A stretch of DNA of 64,000 bases from Roseibium aggregatum (GCF_017309185.1 NZ_JAEKJZ010000005.1:62001-126000), one strand, 5' to 3'. Positions 8,250 through 17,609 are shown, numbered from the stretch's first letter. Program-made: numbers and translations. Notes: generated by a model not told the origin, from the letters alone.

Positions 8250-9236
8250 ATGCTGAAGGCAAGAACACTCCCCCATGTATTGCAGAACCTGAGGTTGCCC
8301 GCCGTGGCGGCGCCGCTCTTCATCGTGTCCTGCCCGGAACTTGTGATCGCCCAGTGCAAGGCAGGCATTATCGGCAGCTTTCCGGCGCTGAATGCCCGGG
8401 ACGAGCCGGGTGAACCGGTTCTCCTGGAGGTCTGGCTGAAGACGATTACCGAAGCGCTCGACCGGCACAATCAGGAAAACCCGGACCGTCCGGCCGCCCC
8501 TTTTGCGGTCAACCAGATCGTTCATCGCTCCAACGATCGTCTGGAGCGGGATGTGGAGATCTGCGCCCGCTGGAAGGTGCCGGTCTGGATCACCTCCATG
8601 GGTGCGCGGGTCGACGTCAACGAGGCGGCCCACTCCTGCGGCGGCATTGCCCTGCACGACGTCATCAACAACACCTATGCCCGAAAGGCGGTGGAAAAGG
8701 GGGCGGACGGTCTGATTGCGGTCGCCGCCGGGGCGGGCGGCCATGGCGGACCCCAGTCGCCTTTCGCGCTGGTGAGGGAAATCCGGGAGTGGTTCGACGG
8801 GCCGCTTCTGCTGGCGGGCGCGATTTCAACCGGTGAGGCCCTGCTGGCCGCCAGGGTTCTGGGAGCCGACTTCGGGTACATCGGCTCGCCCTTTGTGGCG
8901 ACGGATGAGGCCAACGCCGATCCGGTCTACAAGGACATGATGGTGGCGGGAAGCGCAGAGGATGTCATGACCTCCGCGCTTTTCACGGGACACCCGGCCA
9001 ACTATCTGAAGAATTCCATTCGAAAGGCGGGTCTCGATCCGGACAATCTGCCCGGAACCTGGGGAGCGTCCGTGTTGCCGGACGAAAGCGGTCTGCCGAA
9101 GGCCTGGCGTGATATCTGGGGTGCCGGTCAGGGCATCGGAGCGGTCAGATCCGTCGGTCCGGCGGCGGAGGTTGTCGGACGGCTGGAGGCCGAATACCAG
9201 GCGGCATTGCAGCGAATACGCGACGAGATTTGCTGA
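8250..9236 (+). CDS. Nitronate monooxygenase-like NAD(P)H-dependent flavin oxidoreductase
   Basis: 328-residue FMN TIM-barrel protein of the 2-nitropropane dioxygenase/nitronate monooxygenase family. It starts with barrel strand 1 (RLPAVAAPLFIVS). The phosphate-binding segment GAGGHGGPQSPFAL and GAISTGEALLAARVLGADFGYIGSPF are the usual FMN contacts. Members oxidise alkyl nitronates or act as flavin-dependent reductases, and the real substrate here is unknown. An in-frame TTG at 8160 would add 30 residues unlike the family, so ATG 8250 (behind AGAGG) is used. It probably shares a transcript with the MaoC-like and ligase genes. Confidence 0.78.
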   Translation: MLKARTLPHVLQNLRLPAVAAPLFIVSCPELVIAQCKAGIIGSFPALNARDEPGEPVLLEVWLKTITEALDRHNQENPDRPAAPFAVNQIVHRSNDRLERDVEICARWKVPVWITSMGARVDVNEAAHSCGGIALHDVINNTYARKAVEKGADGLIAVAAGAGGHGGPQSPFALVREIREWFDGPLLLAGAISTGEALLAARVLGADFGYIGSPFVATDEANADPVYKDMMVAGSAEDVMTSALFTGHPANYLKNSIRKAGLDPDNLPGTWGASVLPDESGLPKAWRDIWGAGQGIGAVRSVGPAAEVVGRLEAEYQAALQRIRDEIC

Positions 9237-9267
9237 AGGGCGGCGGCGGGAAACTGTCCGTGGGCGC

Positions 9268-9729
9268 CTATTTGGGCGGCGCCTTGGGCGTGAACTCGCA
9301 GCGGTCCGGCTTCAGGTCGACGAGCGGTGTGCCGTCCAGGCAATCGAGGCCGCGCACAATCAGGTTCGGTCCGATGGCGGAAACAAGTTTTACCCTGGAG
9401 GTTCCGATCGGATTGGGCCGTACCGGCGAGCGCAGCGCGAAGGTGCCATAAGGCTTGTCCGTATGGTTTGGATTCTGGACAACCAGATCGCGCCGCGCCT
9501 TGTCGAGCCAGTAAAGCACCTCGACAAAATCGTAGTCATCGATGCCTTTCAGGGCCGGAACCCAGGGTTCGAAAATCTCGATCCGGCAGTCCGGCCCGTC
9601 ATGGCTGCCCTGACGCGGACAGTCCTTTCGCTCGGTGAAGGGGGTGTGGATCCGGCCGATGAAGAAAAGCCGGGCATCGTCCGGCTCTGCCAGCGGGATC
9701 ATGACTTCGTGCGGGCGGATGTCGTTCAT
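9268..9729 (-). CDS. trmO: tRNA (N6-threonylcarbamoyladenosine-N6)-methyltransferase, TrmO/TsaA type
   Basis: 153 residues forming the UPF0066/TsaA beta-barrel domain. It uses S-adenosylmethionine to methylate t6A37 in tRNAs reading ACY codons. Seen are the N-terminal FIGRIHTPF, then SPVRPNPIGTSRVKLV, the family signature, and the C-terminal GLDCLDGTPLVDLKP. The length fits short TrmO proteins that lack the C-terminal extension of the E. coli enzyme. It starts at ATG 9729, 33 bases downstream of the HTH/PBP regulator and converging on the flavin oxidoreductase. Confidence 0.85.
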   Translation of the reverse strand: MNDIRPHEVMIPLAEPDDARLFFIGRIHTPFTERKDCPRQGSHDGPDCRIEIFEPWVPALKGIDDYDFVEVLYWLDKARRDLVVQNPNHTDKPYGTFALRSPVRPNPIGTSRVKLVSAIGPNLIVRGLDCLDGTPLVDLKPDRCEFTPKAPPK

Positions 9730-9762
9730 CGAGGTTTCCTGTGTCTGGGAAGGTCTGGGCGC

Positions 9763-10638
9763 TTATTGTGAAAGCCAGCGGACGGCGCCCGTGTCGTTGA
9801 GCGCGTAACCGCCGAGCGCGGCTGCCTTGTCGTGAAAGTCCTTCGACCGGGTGAAATTCAGAAGCCGTTGAACCGGTTCGGTGAAATAGGACGTCCGGTC
9901 GATCAGAAGATCGAAGTTTTCCTCTGTGAGCGGCAAGAAGGCGAGCTTGAACTGGCCGGCGAGCGCCTCCAGCCCGAGAGCGGCGTCCGCTTCTCCCGTC
10001 ATGACCGCGGCGGCCGCATCGTGTTCCGTGTGAGCGTGATCCCCGGCCGGGGCCAGATCGCCTTCGCTCAAGCCCGTTTTGGCGAGAAGCCCGGAAAACA
10101 GGACCGACGTTCCGGAGCCCGGTTGGCGCAGAGCGACGCGCTTGCCCTTCAGGTCCTCGATCGAGCGGATACCGCCCACGGCGTCCTTTGAGATGAGCAG
10201 GCCTCTTTTGCGCACCGCCCAGGCAATCAGAACCGAATCGTCGAGCTTCAGGTCACGAACCGCCGACAGGTTCCAGCCTGTCTCGTCGGGCAGGTGGATT
10301 CCCGCCAGGGCGGCGTCGCGGGACAGGAATTTCTCCAGCCCGTCCCGGCTGCCGTTGCAAAGGGTTGCCAGACCGCATCCCGATGCCCGTATGGCCCAGT
10401 CCAGAAGCGGATCGTGGGAACCGGCCAGGACGCTTGGGCGTGCCTTCCGGGGCTGAGCCTGGGGGCCCTCGATCCAGGCGTGAATTTCGTCAGTCGGAAA
10501 CAGAAGCTTTCCGGTGATCCGGCGGTGCGGAATTTCATCGGCGGCCGCAAGATCGTAAACCTTGCGCTCCTTGACCCGCAGCAGCTCGGCCACTTCCTTC
10601 GTGGTCAGGAAACGGGGGCGGTTGTCGTTGTCCGGCAA
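9763..10638 (-). CDS. HTH (excisionase-type) regulator with periplasmic-binding-protein-like domain
   Basis: An N-terminal MerR/excisionase-type helix-turn-helix (FLTTKEVAELLRVKERKVYDLA) is joined to a PBP-like ligand domain running to the end (GIRSIEDLKGKRVALRQPGSGTSVLF is a typical phosphate or oxyanion loop). Such proteins occur next to molybdenum-enzyme or oxyanion-transport genes and are thought to bind molybdate-like ligands, but no such gene is adjacent here. The start is uncertain. TTG 10638 follows GAGAAACGC and starts the conserved part, while ATG 10698 would add 20 residues. Ligand and target are unknown. Confidence 0.72.
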   Translation of the reverse strand: MPDNDNRPRFLTTKEVAELLRVKERKVYDLAAADEIPHRRITGKLLFPTDEIHAWIEGPQAQPRKARPSVLAGSHDPLLDWAIRASGCGLATLCNGSRDGLEKFLSRDAALAGIHLPDETGWNLSAVRDLKLDDSVLIAWAVRKRGLLISKDAVGGIRSIEDLKGKRVALRQPGSGTSVLFSGLLAKTGLSEGDLAPAGDHAHTEHDAAAAVMTGEADAALGLEALAGQFKLAFLPLTEENFDLLIDRTSYFTEPVQRLLNFTRSKDFHDKAAALGGYALNDTGAVRWLSQ

Positions 10639-10964
10639 AGCGTTTCTCGTTGTTGTTGGCGCAGACCTTATATCAGCCGGGAAAGACTGTGGCACCATCG
10701 AAAGCGGTAAAAGCGCCGGACTTCGCAAGGCCGGAGCCGGCGATTTGGTCCGACAGCCGTAAAACGGCTGACGGGCAGCTTTGGATCCGATCTGAAACCC
10801 GTCTGATGGCACCCCATCTCGAACCTTCCGTCGACCTGGGTCAGACCCTTAAGGTGATCGCGCTTCACGATAACGCCGAGGGGAGCACCGGCGACATAGC
10901 CAGTCTTTTCCGGGCCGTATGGAAGCCTCTGGGTTTGAAAAGAAACCGGAAAGCGGTCACGGGC
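10639..10964. other. Non-coding interval between HTH/PBP regulator and FkbM methyltransferase
   Basis: About 326 bases with no gene I can support. An open plus-strand stretch starting near 10806 (MAPHLEPSVDLGQ...) runs into the antisense of the next gene and shows no recognisable domain. No clear terminator or regulator site was seen. Confidence 0.5.
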
Positions 10965-11819
10965 TCATTCCGGACCGAACGGCCAGGCCTCCGGTTTCGT
11001 GATCCGCTCGAGCCCCACAACCTCCAGCGGCCGTTCGGTGGGAAGGGCGAGCACGTTGATCGTCCCGGCCTGGCCGAAAATGTTCTCGCTCACGCCGAAA
11101 GGGTTATCAGGCGAAAAGAGCGGTGAGGGGTGCCAGAAGCAGGAGTAGTCCTGTTCAAGGACAAACCCGAGGAGCGAAGCGGAGTGGTCCCTGCTGCTGT
11201 TTTCGAAGTGAATCGCCGGACGGCACGTTGAAACGAGCGCGGCAGCCCCGCGCAACACCTCCAGTTCCATGCCTTCCACATCGATCTTCATCAGATCGCA
11301 CCGATCGAGGCCCAGGCTGTCCAGAGGCCTTTTCACGACGTCATGCCCGGGAAAATCTCGCAGCCGGTCGCTCGCCCCGAGCGAGAGACCGCCGAAATTC
11401 TGGAGCCGCTCCTTCTGTGGCTCGGGCACGAAAACCGTACCGTTGCTGTCCGAAAGACATTCCTGATAGGCGGTCACGTTTTCGACGCCGTTCAGCACGA
11501 GGTTGACCGAAAGCAGCTGGAACAAGAAACTCTGTGGTTCCCAGGCGATCACCTTTCCGTCCGGTCCCGTAAACCGGGAGAAAGCCAGGGTGAACGGGCC
11601 GACATGGGCGCCGACATCCAGAACCACGTCGCCCGGCCGTATAAGCTGGCGAAACAGATCGAGCTCCGCCGGGCAATAGGCGCCATAGGTGTCGAGCGAC
11701 CGGCCGACATAGACGTCGGTGGTCGGAAAGCTCATCATGCCGAAGGGGCACTGCCGGCATCTGACCGATGCGGTCTCGTAGACGATTTCACCGGCTGGAA
11801 TATTTCTTTTCAGGTTCAA
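10965..11819 (-). CDS. FkbM family methyltransferase
   Basis: 284-residue SAM-dependent methyltransferase. Motif I is VVLDVGAHVGPFTLAF at about 74-89. The acidic strand DLMKIDVEGMELEVLRGA is the FkbM signature that ends with the conserved E-x-x-x-L. FkbM enzymes O-methylate sugars or polyketides, and surface-glycan work would fit the nearby glycosyltransferases. A CRQCPFG segment near residue 21 adds two cysteines of unknown role. The start is a TTG at 11819 behind GGAAGAACAC; no in-frame ATG lies close upstream. Confidence 0.78.
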   Translation of the reverse strand: MNLKRNIPAGEIVYETASVRCRQCPFGMMSFPTTDVYVGRSLDTYGAYCPAELDLFRQLIRPGDVVLDVGAHVGPFTLAFSRFTGPDGKVIAWEPQSFLFQLLSVNLVLNGVENVTAYQECLSDSNGTVFVPEPQKERLQNFGGLSLGASDRLRDFPGHDVVKRPLDSLGLDRCDLMKIDVEGMELEVLRGAAALVSTCRPAIHFENSSRDHSASLLGFVLEQDYSCFWHPSPLFSPDNPFGVSENIFGQAGTINVLALPTERPLEVVGLERITKPEAWPFGPE

Positions 11820-11963
11820 GTGTTCTTCCAGGGAGTGCAGGCCCTGTGGGCCGGGTCTTGAGAAGTTTCGGGTCGTCCCGACCGAATGGCAAGTGCGAAG
11901 CGCGCTTTACCATCTGACCGGGAGAACCGGGCTGACGGTGCGTGGGGCTTCATTTCGAACGAC

Positions 11964-11990
11964 AAAAAAGCCCGCCTCGAGAGGCGGGCT
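11964..11990 (-). terminator. Rho-independent terminator of the 12019-12732 gene
   Basis: Read on the minus strand, AGCCCGCCT-CTCG-AGGCGGGCT is a perfect 9-bp GC-rich stem followed by TTTTT. It lies 28 bases after the stop of the VPLPA-type protein. Confidence 0.9.
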
Positions 11991-12018
11991 GAGGAGCATT
12001 CAAAATCGTCTCTGCCGA

Positions 12019-12732
12019 TTAACCGGCGGTCCGCTTGCGTCGTGCGCTCACCATGCCGAAAAGGCCGAGGCTTCCTGCCAGCAAGGGAAGGGCTGCCGGA
12101 AGGGGAACGGCCGAGACAGGCGTGGTGTCTGAAATCTCGACCAGTCCGGTGAGCGTTTCACCAGGGTCGCCGCTTACTTCGCCCGCAAACAGGAAGAGCG
12201 ATGATCCGACAGTAATTTCGGGGCTGAAAATCGCGGTCAGGATCCCGCCGTCTCCGAACGTCAGACTTCCTGTGCTGAAGTAGAGACCATCGATGTCATT
12301 CAGCGTTGCCCAGGACTCATCGACCGTTGTCGCATCGGAAGACCCGTTGGTCGGTCCACCCGAAGGAGACGGCCCGGCGTATGAGCCCGAACGCGTCGTC
12401 CCCGCGGTAAACAGAAAACTGTTCGCGTAGTAGCGATCCGTGTCAGTCGAAAGCAATCCATCGACATCGAGAAACACGGCGTCAAGATCGAAACCGGAGT
12501 AGATACCGCTTGAACCACCGACACCGGAGTTGGAATCCTTGAGCGTCACGGAACCGATTTTGGAAAGCCCCAAACCGGTCAGATCGGCGCGATACATGCG
12601 CGTCGAAGTAGCTGTGCCAGTTGTATCGATTCCCTCATCGGTAAAAACCGGCGAGACCGTTGCTGCATGAGACGCGATAGTGGTTAGCAGCGTAGCGGCA
12701 AATGTAATTCCCGCAAGAAGGTTAGTCTTCAT
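12019..12732 (-). CDS. Secreted protein with VPLPA-type C-terminal sorting segment
   Basis: 237 residues. A signal peptide (MKTNLLAGITFAATLLTTIASHAA) precedes a low-complexity Ser/Thr/Gly-rich body with no domain I recognise. The C-terminus is VPLPAALPLLAGSLGLFGM followed by a basic SARRKR tail. This tripartite end (VPLPA motif, hydrophobic helix, Arg cluster) is the alphaproteobacterial variant of PEP-CTERM, recognised by an exosortase and linked to exopolysaccharide-producing bacteria. No exosortase gene is in the window. It starts at ATG 12732 and ends before a strong terminator, so it is a single-gene unit. Confidence 0.8.
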   Translation of the reverse strand: MKTNLLAGITFAATLLTTIASHAATVSPVFTDEGIDTTGTATSTRMYRADLTGLGLSKIGSVTLKDSNSGVGGSSGIYSGFDLDAVFLDVDGLLSTDTDRYYANSFLFTAGTTRSGSYAGPSPSGGPTNGSSDATTVDESWATLNDIDGLYFSTGSLTFGDGGILTAIFSPEITVGSSLFLFAGEVSGDPGETLTGLVEISDTTPVSAVPLPAALPLLAGSLGLFGMVSARRKRTAG

Positions 12733-13291
12733 GTAAAAATTCCTTGTATTTTCTGTTTGTAAATTTGATTTATAGATGTCTAAGCATAAAAATTGCTTGA
12801 GTTTGTTTATTGTAACTTCAAGCGGTGGAAAATTAACACAAAGTTAATGGTCTGGCAATCTCTGAATTCCGCTAAGTGATTGTGATATAAGTCGTCCTCC
12901 CTCCCTCGTGACCCGCCGGAGCTCAACGCCATCGAGGTGCCGCCGGGCACGGCTTTCGTGGTCTCCAACGGCTTGAGAGGGCCTTGGCTCGAAGCTCCGC
13001 CCGTCCGGACGGCCATCTCGTTGAAAAGAATGCCCCGGAAGGGAAGTCACGATGACGTTCGAGGCCTCTCTCGAACCGGGTGCTGACCGAGTTTCAGGGG
13101 CGCGGGCGGTTGACTCACGATTTAGTTAACATCGAAAAGATGCTGGTTAGATCAATCACTTATGGAAGGTGCCGTGTCGTAAGATGTTGGTTAGCAATAA
13201 ATTAACATGATTGACTCATTTGCTGGATAGCTGATAAGTGCGCTTCAGATACGCAATGGTTGCGACCTAAAAATTTGGATTGAGCTTAGCA
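12733..13291. other. Intergenic region between the two VPLPA-type genes
   Basis: About 560 bases. Both flanks (12733-12860 and 13105-13291) are clearly richer in A+T than the surroundings and probably hold the divergent promoters. The centre (about 12895-13110) is GC-rich and has an open plus frame of about 60 codons (...DPPELNAIEVPPGTAFVVSNG...). It has no start codon, ribosome site or known domain; it may be a gene remnant. Confidence 0.5.
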
Positions 13292-13885
13292 ATGATGAAA
13301 CATGCACGTATTTCGATAGTCGCCGCCATGCTGGCGATGGTTCCTTTCGGCGCAAATGCGCTTACGGTCAGCGGTACTTCGGCGTTCGATGGCGGCTATG
13401 CCACGACGATCACCTACGATGACGGCATCGTCCGCAGCTCCGCGAACGGTCGCGACAATCCCTACAATGCTCTTGGGGCCGCCGACGGCAATTTCTTCGA
13501 AATCGGCCGCAACAGCTCCGTCGATCTCACGTTCGGCACCTTGTTCGACACAAGCGTTACGGTGTTCGAGATCACTTTCGGCAATGTCGCCAGCTATGCC
13601 GAGTCGGTCCTTCTGTCCGTCGGTTACCAAGGCACCTTCACGGATATCGGCAGCATCACCAACCTGTTCGCCCAGGGTGGCGGGACAGTCGCTCTGAGCT
13701 CGGCGCTGGGTCTCTTCGATACGGTCCGGCTGACCGACACGTCGACCCAGGGCGGCGGTTTTGACATCGACGCGGTCCTCGTCTCTCCGGTTACGCCGGT
13801 TCCGCTTCCCGCCGGCCTCGTCCTTCTCGGCGGTGGCCTCGCCGCGCTTGGCGTCTTCGGTCGTCGCAAGCGCGCAGAAGCCTGA
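13292..13885 (+). CDS. Secreted protein with VPLPA-type C-terminal sorting segment
   Basis: 197 residues from the first of two adjacent ATGs (13292, 13295). The signal peptide is ISIVAAMLAMVPFGANA. The body resembles the discoidin-like part of some PEP-CTERM proteins (NPYNALGAADGNFFEIG, then VDLTFGTLFDTSVTVFEI), ending in FDIDAVLVSPV. The tail VPLPAGLVLLGGGLAALGVFGRRKRAEA has the VPLPA motif, a transmembrane helix and a basic end. It is predicted to be exported and processed by an exosortase encoded elsewhere. It is divergent from the other VPLPA protein and shares only the tail with it. Confidence 0.8.
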   Translation: MMKHARISIVAAMLAMVPFGANALTVSGTSAFDGGYATTITYDDGIVRSSANGRDNPYNALGAADGNFFEIGRNSSVDLTFGTLFDTSVTVFEITFGNVASYAESVLLSVGYQGTFTDIGSITNLFAQGGGTVALSSALGLFDTVRLTDTSTQGGGFDIDAVLVSPVTPVPLPAGLVLLGGGLAALGVFGRRKRAEA

Positions 13886-13910
13886 TCGTCAGACATACAA
13901 ACGAATTCAG

Positions 13911-13946
13911 ACCCGTCCGCTGTTTGATCAGCGGGCGGGTTTTTTG
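13911..13946 (+). terminator. Rho-independent terminator of the 13292-13885 gene
   Basis: ACCCGTCCGCTG-TTTGAT-CAGCGGGCGGGT forms a 12-bp stem (one G-T pair) followed directly by TTTTTGC. It lies 25 bases after the stop codon. Confidence 0.92.
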
Positions 13947-14511
13947 CTTTCAGGTTCGGATTCTGCGCCGGAAGACGGCCAAGCCGAGAGATCGCCACGG
14001 TGCTGCGTGTCCGTAAGGATGCCAGGCCTTGATCCGCTCTCATGCGGGGAATGCCGGAAAGCCTTGGGGCGAGCGGAGGCCTGGGACGAACGACTGAGGT
14101 TTTGTTGCCCGGGTGCTTGAAAGTGTGAAGAGAACCTCTTGCGCCCCGATCCCGCAAGCCGTCAGGGCAGCCAGCGCAACAGCAAACGGTTGCTGCGGTC
14201 ATCGGCAAGACGTCGGCGACGCTTGACTTCCGGTCAATTCCGGAACGTGGGCTTGCGGCGCATCGTAAACATGACTGAAAAACTCCAAAATACCCGTTCG
14301 AGGTGAGACTTGACCCGATAGGAGCAGAGCCCTGCCTCAAAGCCGTCTAATTGAAGAGTTGCAGACACCGTGAAGAGCTGAACGGCCGGACCGGTGCGGG
14401 TGCAATACTCCAAATGCGATGGGTAAGATGACAGCAGGGGCGAAACAGGTGCTCGAAAGAGGCGCCGAAACAGGTTCGAATTCGCTTGGTCGAGGGTGCA
14501 ACGGACCTGGA
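13947..14511. other. Region upstream of the TonB-dependent receptor
   Basis: About 565 bases with no convincing gene. Near 14223-14237 there is TTGACTTCCGGTCAA, two FNR-like half-sites with a spacer of five instead of four. I looked for a cobalamin or heme-type leader before the receptor and did not find conserved boxes. An ATG at 14419 could extend the receptor by 31 residues. Confidence 0.5.
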
Positions 14512-16719
14512 ATGATATCCGCGTGTTCCGTTTTCTTGTCGGCGACATTGCTTTCCTCACCTGCCTTGCCGCAATCGGCCGCTCCCGGGACAACGATCCT
14601 GCTCGATACGATCGAGGTTCTTGACGACAGTTCCGGACAAGATGTCGAAACGGCGCGTCAGCGGCTGAACGAGATGACCGGGGCCACCGCCATCGTCGAC
14701 AGGAGCCGGTACGAAGGGCAAGCGGATGTTTCGCTGAAGTCCGCGATCGGAGCGGTTCCCGGCGTCGTGGTTCAGAACTTTTTCGGCGGCAACGATCAGC
14801 CCCGCCTGCAGATCCGCGGCTCGGGGCTGCAGCAAAGTCCTGTCGAAAGAGGCGTTCTCGTGCTCAAGGACGGACTGCCTCTCAATCGCGCCGACGGCTC
14901 CTATGTGATCGGATTGATCGACCCGGCGCAGGCGAACTATATCGAAGTTTATCGGGGCCATACGGCAAACCGTCTGGGGACCAGCGTTCTCGGTGGAGCC
15001 TTGAACTTTGTCTCGCCGACCGGACAGGACGAACGCGCCGAGGCAACGGTTACCGGCGGCAGCTTCGGCGAAGCGGGCGGATTGTTCCGGTACGGCAAAC
15101 AGATCGGTCGGACAGACTTTCAGGGACAGCTCAGCTACGATCGGCGGGACGGTTTCAGGGATCACAACGAGTCCGAACGCCTGGACATTAACGCCAATGC
15201 GGGCCATGCGGTGAATGACATCGTCAGCACCCGGTTCTTCGCCGGCTTTACCGATCTTCGTTTCGATATCCCGGGGCCGCTGACCGAGGATGCGTTGAAC
15301 AGCGATCCAACCCAGATCTATGGCGGCCCGACCGTGACGGTCGGACCCGGCGGCCCGACTGTCAGCAATCCCGGACCGAACGTGCAGCGCGACAAACCTT
15401 ACCGCGATACGCAACAGTTCAGGCTTGGCAACCGGACCACCGCCCGTCTGGGTGCTCATCTTTATGAGGCGGGACTGGGGTTTGCGTATACTGACGACGC
15501 CTTCATGGCGCCGATCGCCGCCGGCCTGAAGGAGACCGAAGGTGGCGACATAACGGGAGTATTGAAATACGCCTACGCCCCGGACGCCTCACAAGTCCTG
15601 CCGCTGTTCGAAAGCACGGCCTATGTGACCTATGGAGGTGCAGAGAGGAAGTTCTATCAGAACGTCGAGGGTGAAAAGGGCGAGCTTATCGGGGACAACG
15701 ACCTGACCTCGCTGACGACGTCGCTTCACGGTGCGTTCAATCTGAAGCTCTCCGAGCGCTTCAAGGTGGTTCCCTCGGTGGCCTTCACCTACGCGAACAG
15801 AATGAGCGACGACAACTACGGATCCGGCACACGTCCCGTCACAGGGTTCAATCCGGTGACCGGCGCGCGGCAGTCTTTTCAGGCCTTGTCTCAAGACACC
15901 AGCTACTCCCGCCACTATGCGGGTATCAGTCCCGCTCTCGGGCTCTCCTATGATCTTGGCAGCGAGAAGTTTGTTTTCGCGTCGGTCAGTCGCAGCTTCG
16001 AACCGCCGACCCATGACGACCTGCTGTCGACGGCCAATGGAACTCCGTTCTACGGTCCCGGCGCGCCTTCCGGCGGGGCTCAACAATATGCTTTCTCCTC
16101 GCCGGATCTCGAAGCGCAGACCGCCACGACTATCGAAGCCGGAACGCGCGGACGTTTCGAGCGGTTGGGATGGGACGCGACGGTCTACTACACCTGGATC
16201 AACGACGAACTGCTCAGCTTGCGAGACGCCTCCGGAACCCAGCTGGCGGCCAGGAATGCGGATGAGACACGGCATTTCGGCGTTGAAATGGGGCTTTCCG
16301 CCGACCTGACCGAGGCTCTGTCCGCCCGGCTGTCCTACACCTATCAGGACTTCCGCTTCCACAATGACGCGACTCACGGAAACAATCGTCTGGCCGGAGC
16401 GCCGGATCATATCCTCAACGCCGCCCTGCGTTACACATTCATGCCGGGTCTGTTTCTCGAAACCGAGGTCAACTGGCTCCCGGGTTCGACACCCGTGGAC
16501 AATGCAAACACGGCCTTTGCGGGAGCCTGGGTAACCGTGGACGCAAGAGGCGGTTACCGGATCAACGAACATTTCAGCCTGCAGGGCGAAATTACCAACA
16601 TCTTCGACGAGACCTATGCATCTTCCGTTCTCGTGACCGACACCGCCAATGCCGGACAGGCGTCCTACCTGCCGAGTGACGGGCGGGCATTCCGCCTCTC
16701 GCTCACCGCACGCTTTTGA
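14512..16719 (+). CDS. TonB-dependent outer-membrane receptor
   Basis: 735 residues from ATG 14512, which places a signal peptide (SACSVFLSATLLSSPALPQSA) at the very N-terminus. An in-frame ATG at 14419 is the alternative. After cleavage come a TonB-box-like LDTIEVL, the plug domain (SLKSAIGAVPGVVVQNFFG, RLQIRGSG, VLKDGLPLNRADGS) and a 22-strand barrel ending in phenylalanine (LSLTARF). The substrate is not evident; siderophores, heme and copper chelates are possible. The methyltransferase, DUF1971 and AraC genes downstream on the same strand suggest a metal or metallophore uptake locus. Confidence 0.85.
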   Translation: MISACSVFLSATLLSSPALPQSAAPGTTILLDTIEVLDDSSGQDVETARQRLNEMTGATAIVDRSRYEGQADVSLKSAIGAVPGVVVQNFFGGNDQPRLQIRGSGLQQSPVERGVLVLKDGLPLNRADGSYVIGLIDPAQANYIEVYRGHTANRLGTSVLGGALNFVSPTGQDERAEATVTGGSFGEAGGLFRYGKQIGRTDFQGQLSYDRRDGFRDHNESERLDINANAGHAVNDIVSTRFFAGFTDLRFDIPGPLTEDALNSDPTQIYGGPTVTVGPGGPTVSNPGPNVQRDKPYRDTQQFRLGNRTTARLGAHLYEAGLGFAYTDDAFMAPIAAGLKETEGGDITGVLKYAYAPDASQVLPLFESTAYVTYGGAERKFYQNVEGEKGELIGDNDLTSLTTSLHGAFNLKLSERFKVVPSVAFTYANRMSDDNYGSGTRPVTGFNPVTGARQSFQALSQDTSYSRHYAGISPALGLSYDLGSEKFVFASVSRSFEPPTHDDLLSTANGTPFYGPGAPSGGAQQYAFSSPDLEAQTATTIEAGTRGRFERLGWDATVYYTWINDELLSLRDASGTQLAARNADETRHFGVEMGLSADLTEALSARLSYTYQDFRFHNDATHGNNRLAGAPDHILNAALRYTFMPGLFLETEVNWLPGSTPVDNANTAFAGAWVTVDARGGYRINEHFSLQGEITNIFDETYASSVLVTDTANAGQASYLPSDGRAFRLSLTARF

Positions 16720-16730
16720 GGGATCGTGAC

Positions 16731-17582
16731 ATGAAACGTGCCGATGCGGCCACAGCCGGTCATTTGCCCGGCGCGAAACTGAAAACGGACAGGATGCCCG
16801 GGCACTGGTTGCTGGCGCGGCTTGGCAAACGCGTGCTTCGTCCCGGAGGTCTCGCGATGACAAGACAGCTCCTGACGGACCTTTCGGTCGGGCCGGACGA
16901 TGTTGTGGTTGAACTGGCGCCGGGCCTCGGACTGACCGCCGGGATGATTCTTGACCGCGCGCCGCTGGCCTATGTCGGCGTCGAGCGCGACCGGGACGCG
17001 GCAGAATGGGTGAAGCGCCGGCTTCCCAGTCGCGCCAATGTGTCGGTCCGCGTGGGGTCGGCCGATACGACCGGTCTGAAAGCGGAAAGCGCAACCGCGG
17101 TTCTCGGTGAGGCCATGCTGTCGATGCATAGCCTGCAACAGAAGCGGAAGATCATGGAGGAGGCTTGCCGGATTCTCGAAACGGGAGGCCGCTATGCGAT
17201 CCATGAGCTTCTGATTGTTCCGGACGACGTTCCTGACGAGGTGAAACAGGAAATAGAACAAACGCTGTCCGAGGCCATTCACGTCGCCGCCCGCCCCCTG
17301 ACAGAGGCTGAGTGGCGGTCCTGCATGGAGCAGGCGGGTTTCGATGTTGTCTCGGTCAGGCAAGCCCCGATGAGCCTGCTTCAGCCCGCAAGGATTGTCG
17401 CCGACGAAGGCGTGTTCCGGGCCATGCGATTTGTCTTTAACGTCCTTCGGGACCCTGACGCCCGGCGGCGGGTTCTTTTGATGAGAAAGACGTTCACGAA
17501 GTACAGGGACTATCTGCGGGGGTGCGCGATCGTCGGTGTAAAAAACGGGTCCGGGCCGGTTTCTTCGAAACTCACCAGCTGA
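16731..17582 (+). CDS. Class I SAM-dependent methyltransferase
   Basis: 283 residues. The Rossmann core has motif I VVVELAPGLGLTAGMIL at about 61-77, then YVGVERDRDAAEW, and a post-core ILETGGRYAIHELLI, like ubiquinone/menaquinone-type methyltransferases. The C-terminal 80 residues are family-specific. ATG 16731 starts 12 bases after the receptor stop, so the two are translated from one message. The acceptor is unknown; I infer a small ligand or cofactor handled together with the receptor. A TTG at 16716 overlapping the receptor is a less likely start. Confidence 0.75.
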   Translation: MKRADAATAGHLPGAKLKTDRMPGHWLLARLGKRVLRPGGLAMTRQLLTDLSVGPDDVVVELAPGLGLTAGMILDRAPLAYVGVERDRDAAEWVKRRLPSRANVSVRVGSADTTGLKAESATAVLGEAMLSMHSLQQKRKIMEEACRILETGGRYAIHELLIVPDDVPDEVKQEIEQTLSEAIHVAARPLTEAEWRSCMEQAGFDVVSVRQAPMSLLQPARIVADEGVFRAMRFVFNVLRDPDARRRVLLMRKTFTKYRDYLRGCAIVGVKNGSGPVSSKLTS

Positions 17583-17609
17583 TTGACCTTCGATCGTATG
17601 GGGATGTGA

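Noticed and set aside
12895..13110. Possible small gene in the gap between VPLPA-type genes
   Set aside because: No start codon with ribosome site and no recognisable domain; kept only as a remark on the interval.
14223..14237. TTGACTTCCGGTCAA upstream of the TonB receptor as an FNR box
   Set aside because: The spacer is five bases rather than four and the distance to the receptor start is about 275 bases.
13947..14511. Cobalamin-type riboswitch before the TonB receptor
   Set aside because: I looked for the conserved boxes on both strands and did not find them; receptor specificity is open.
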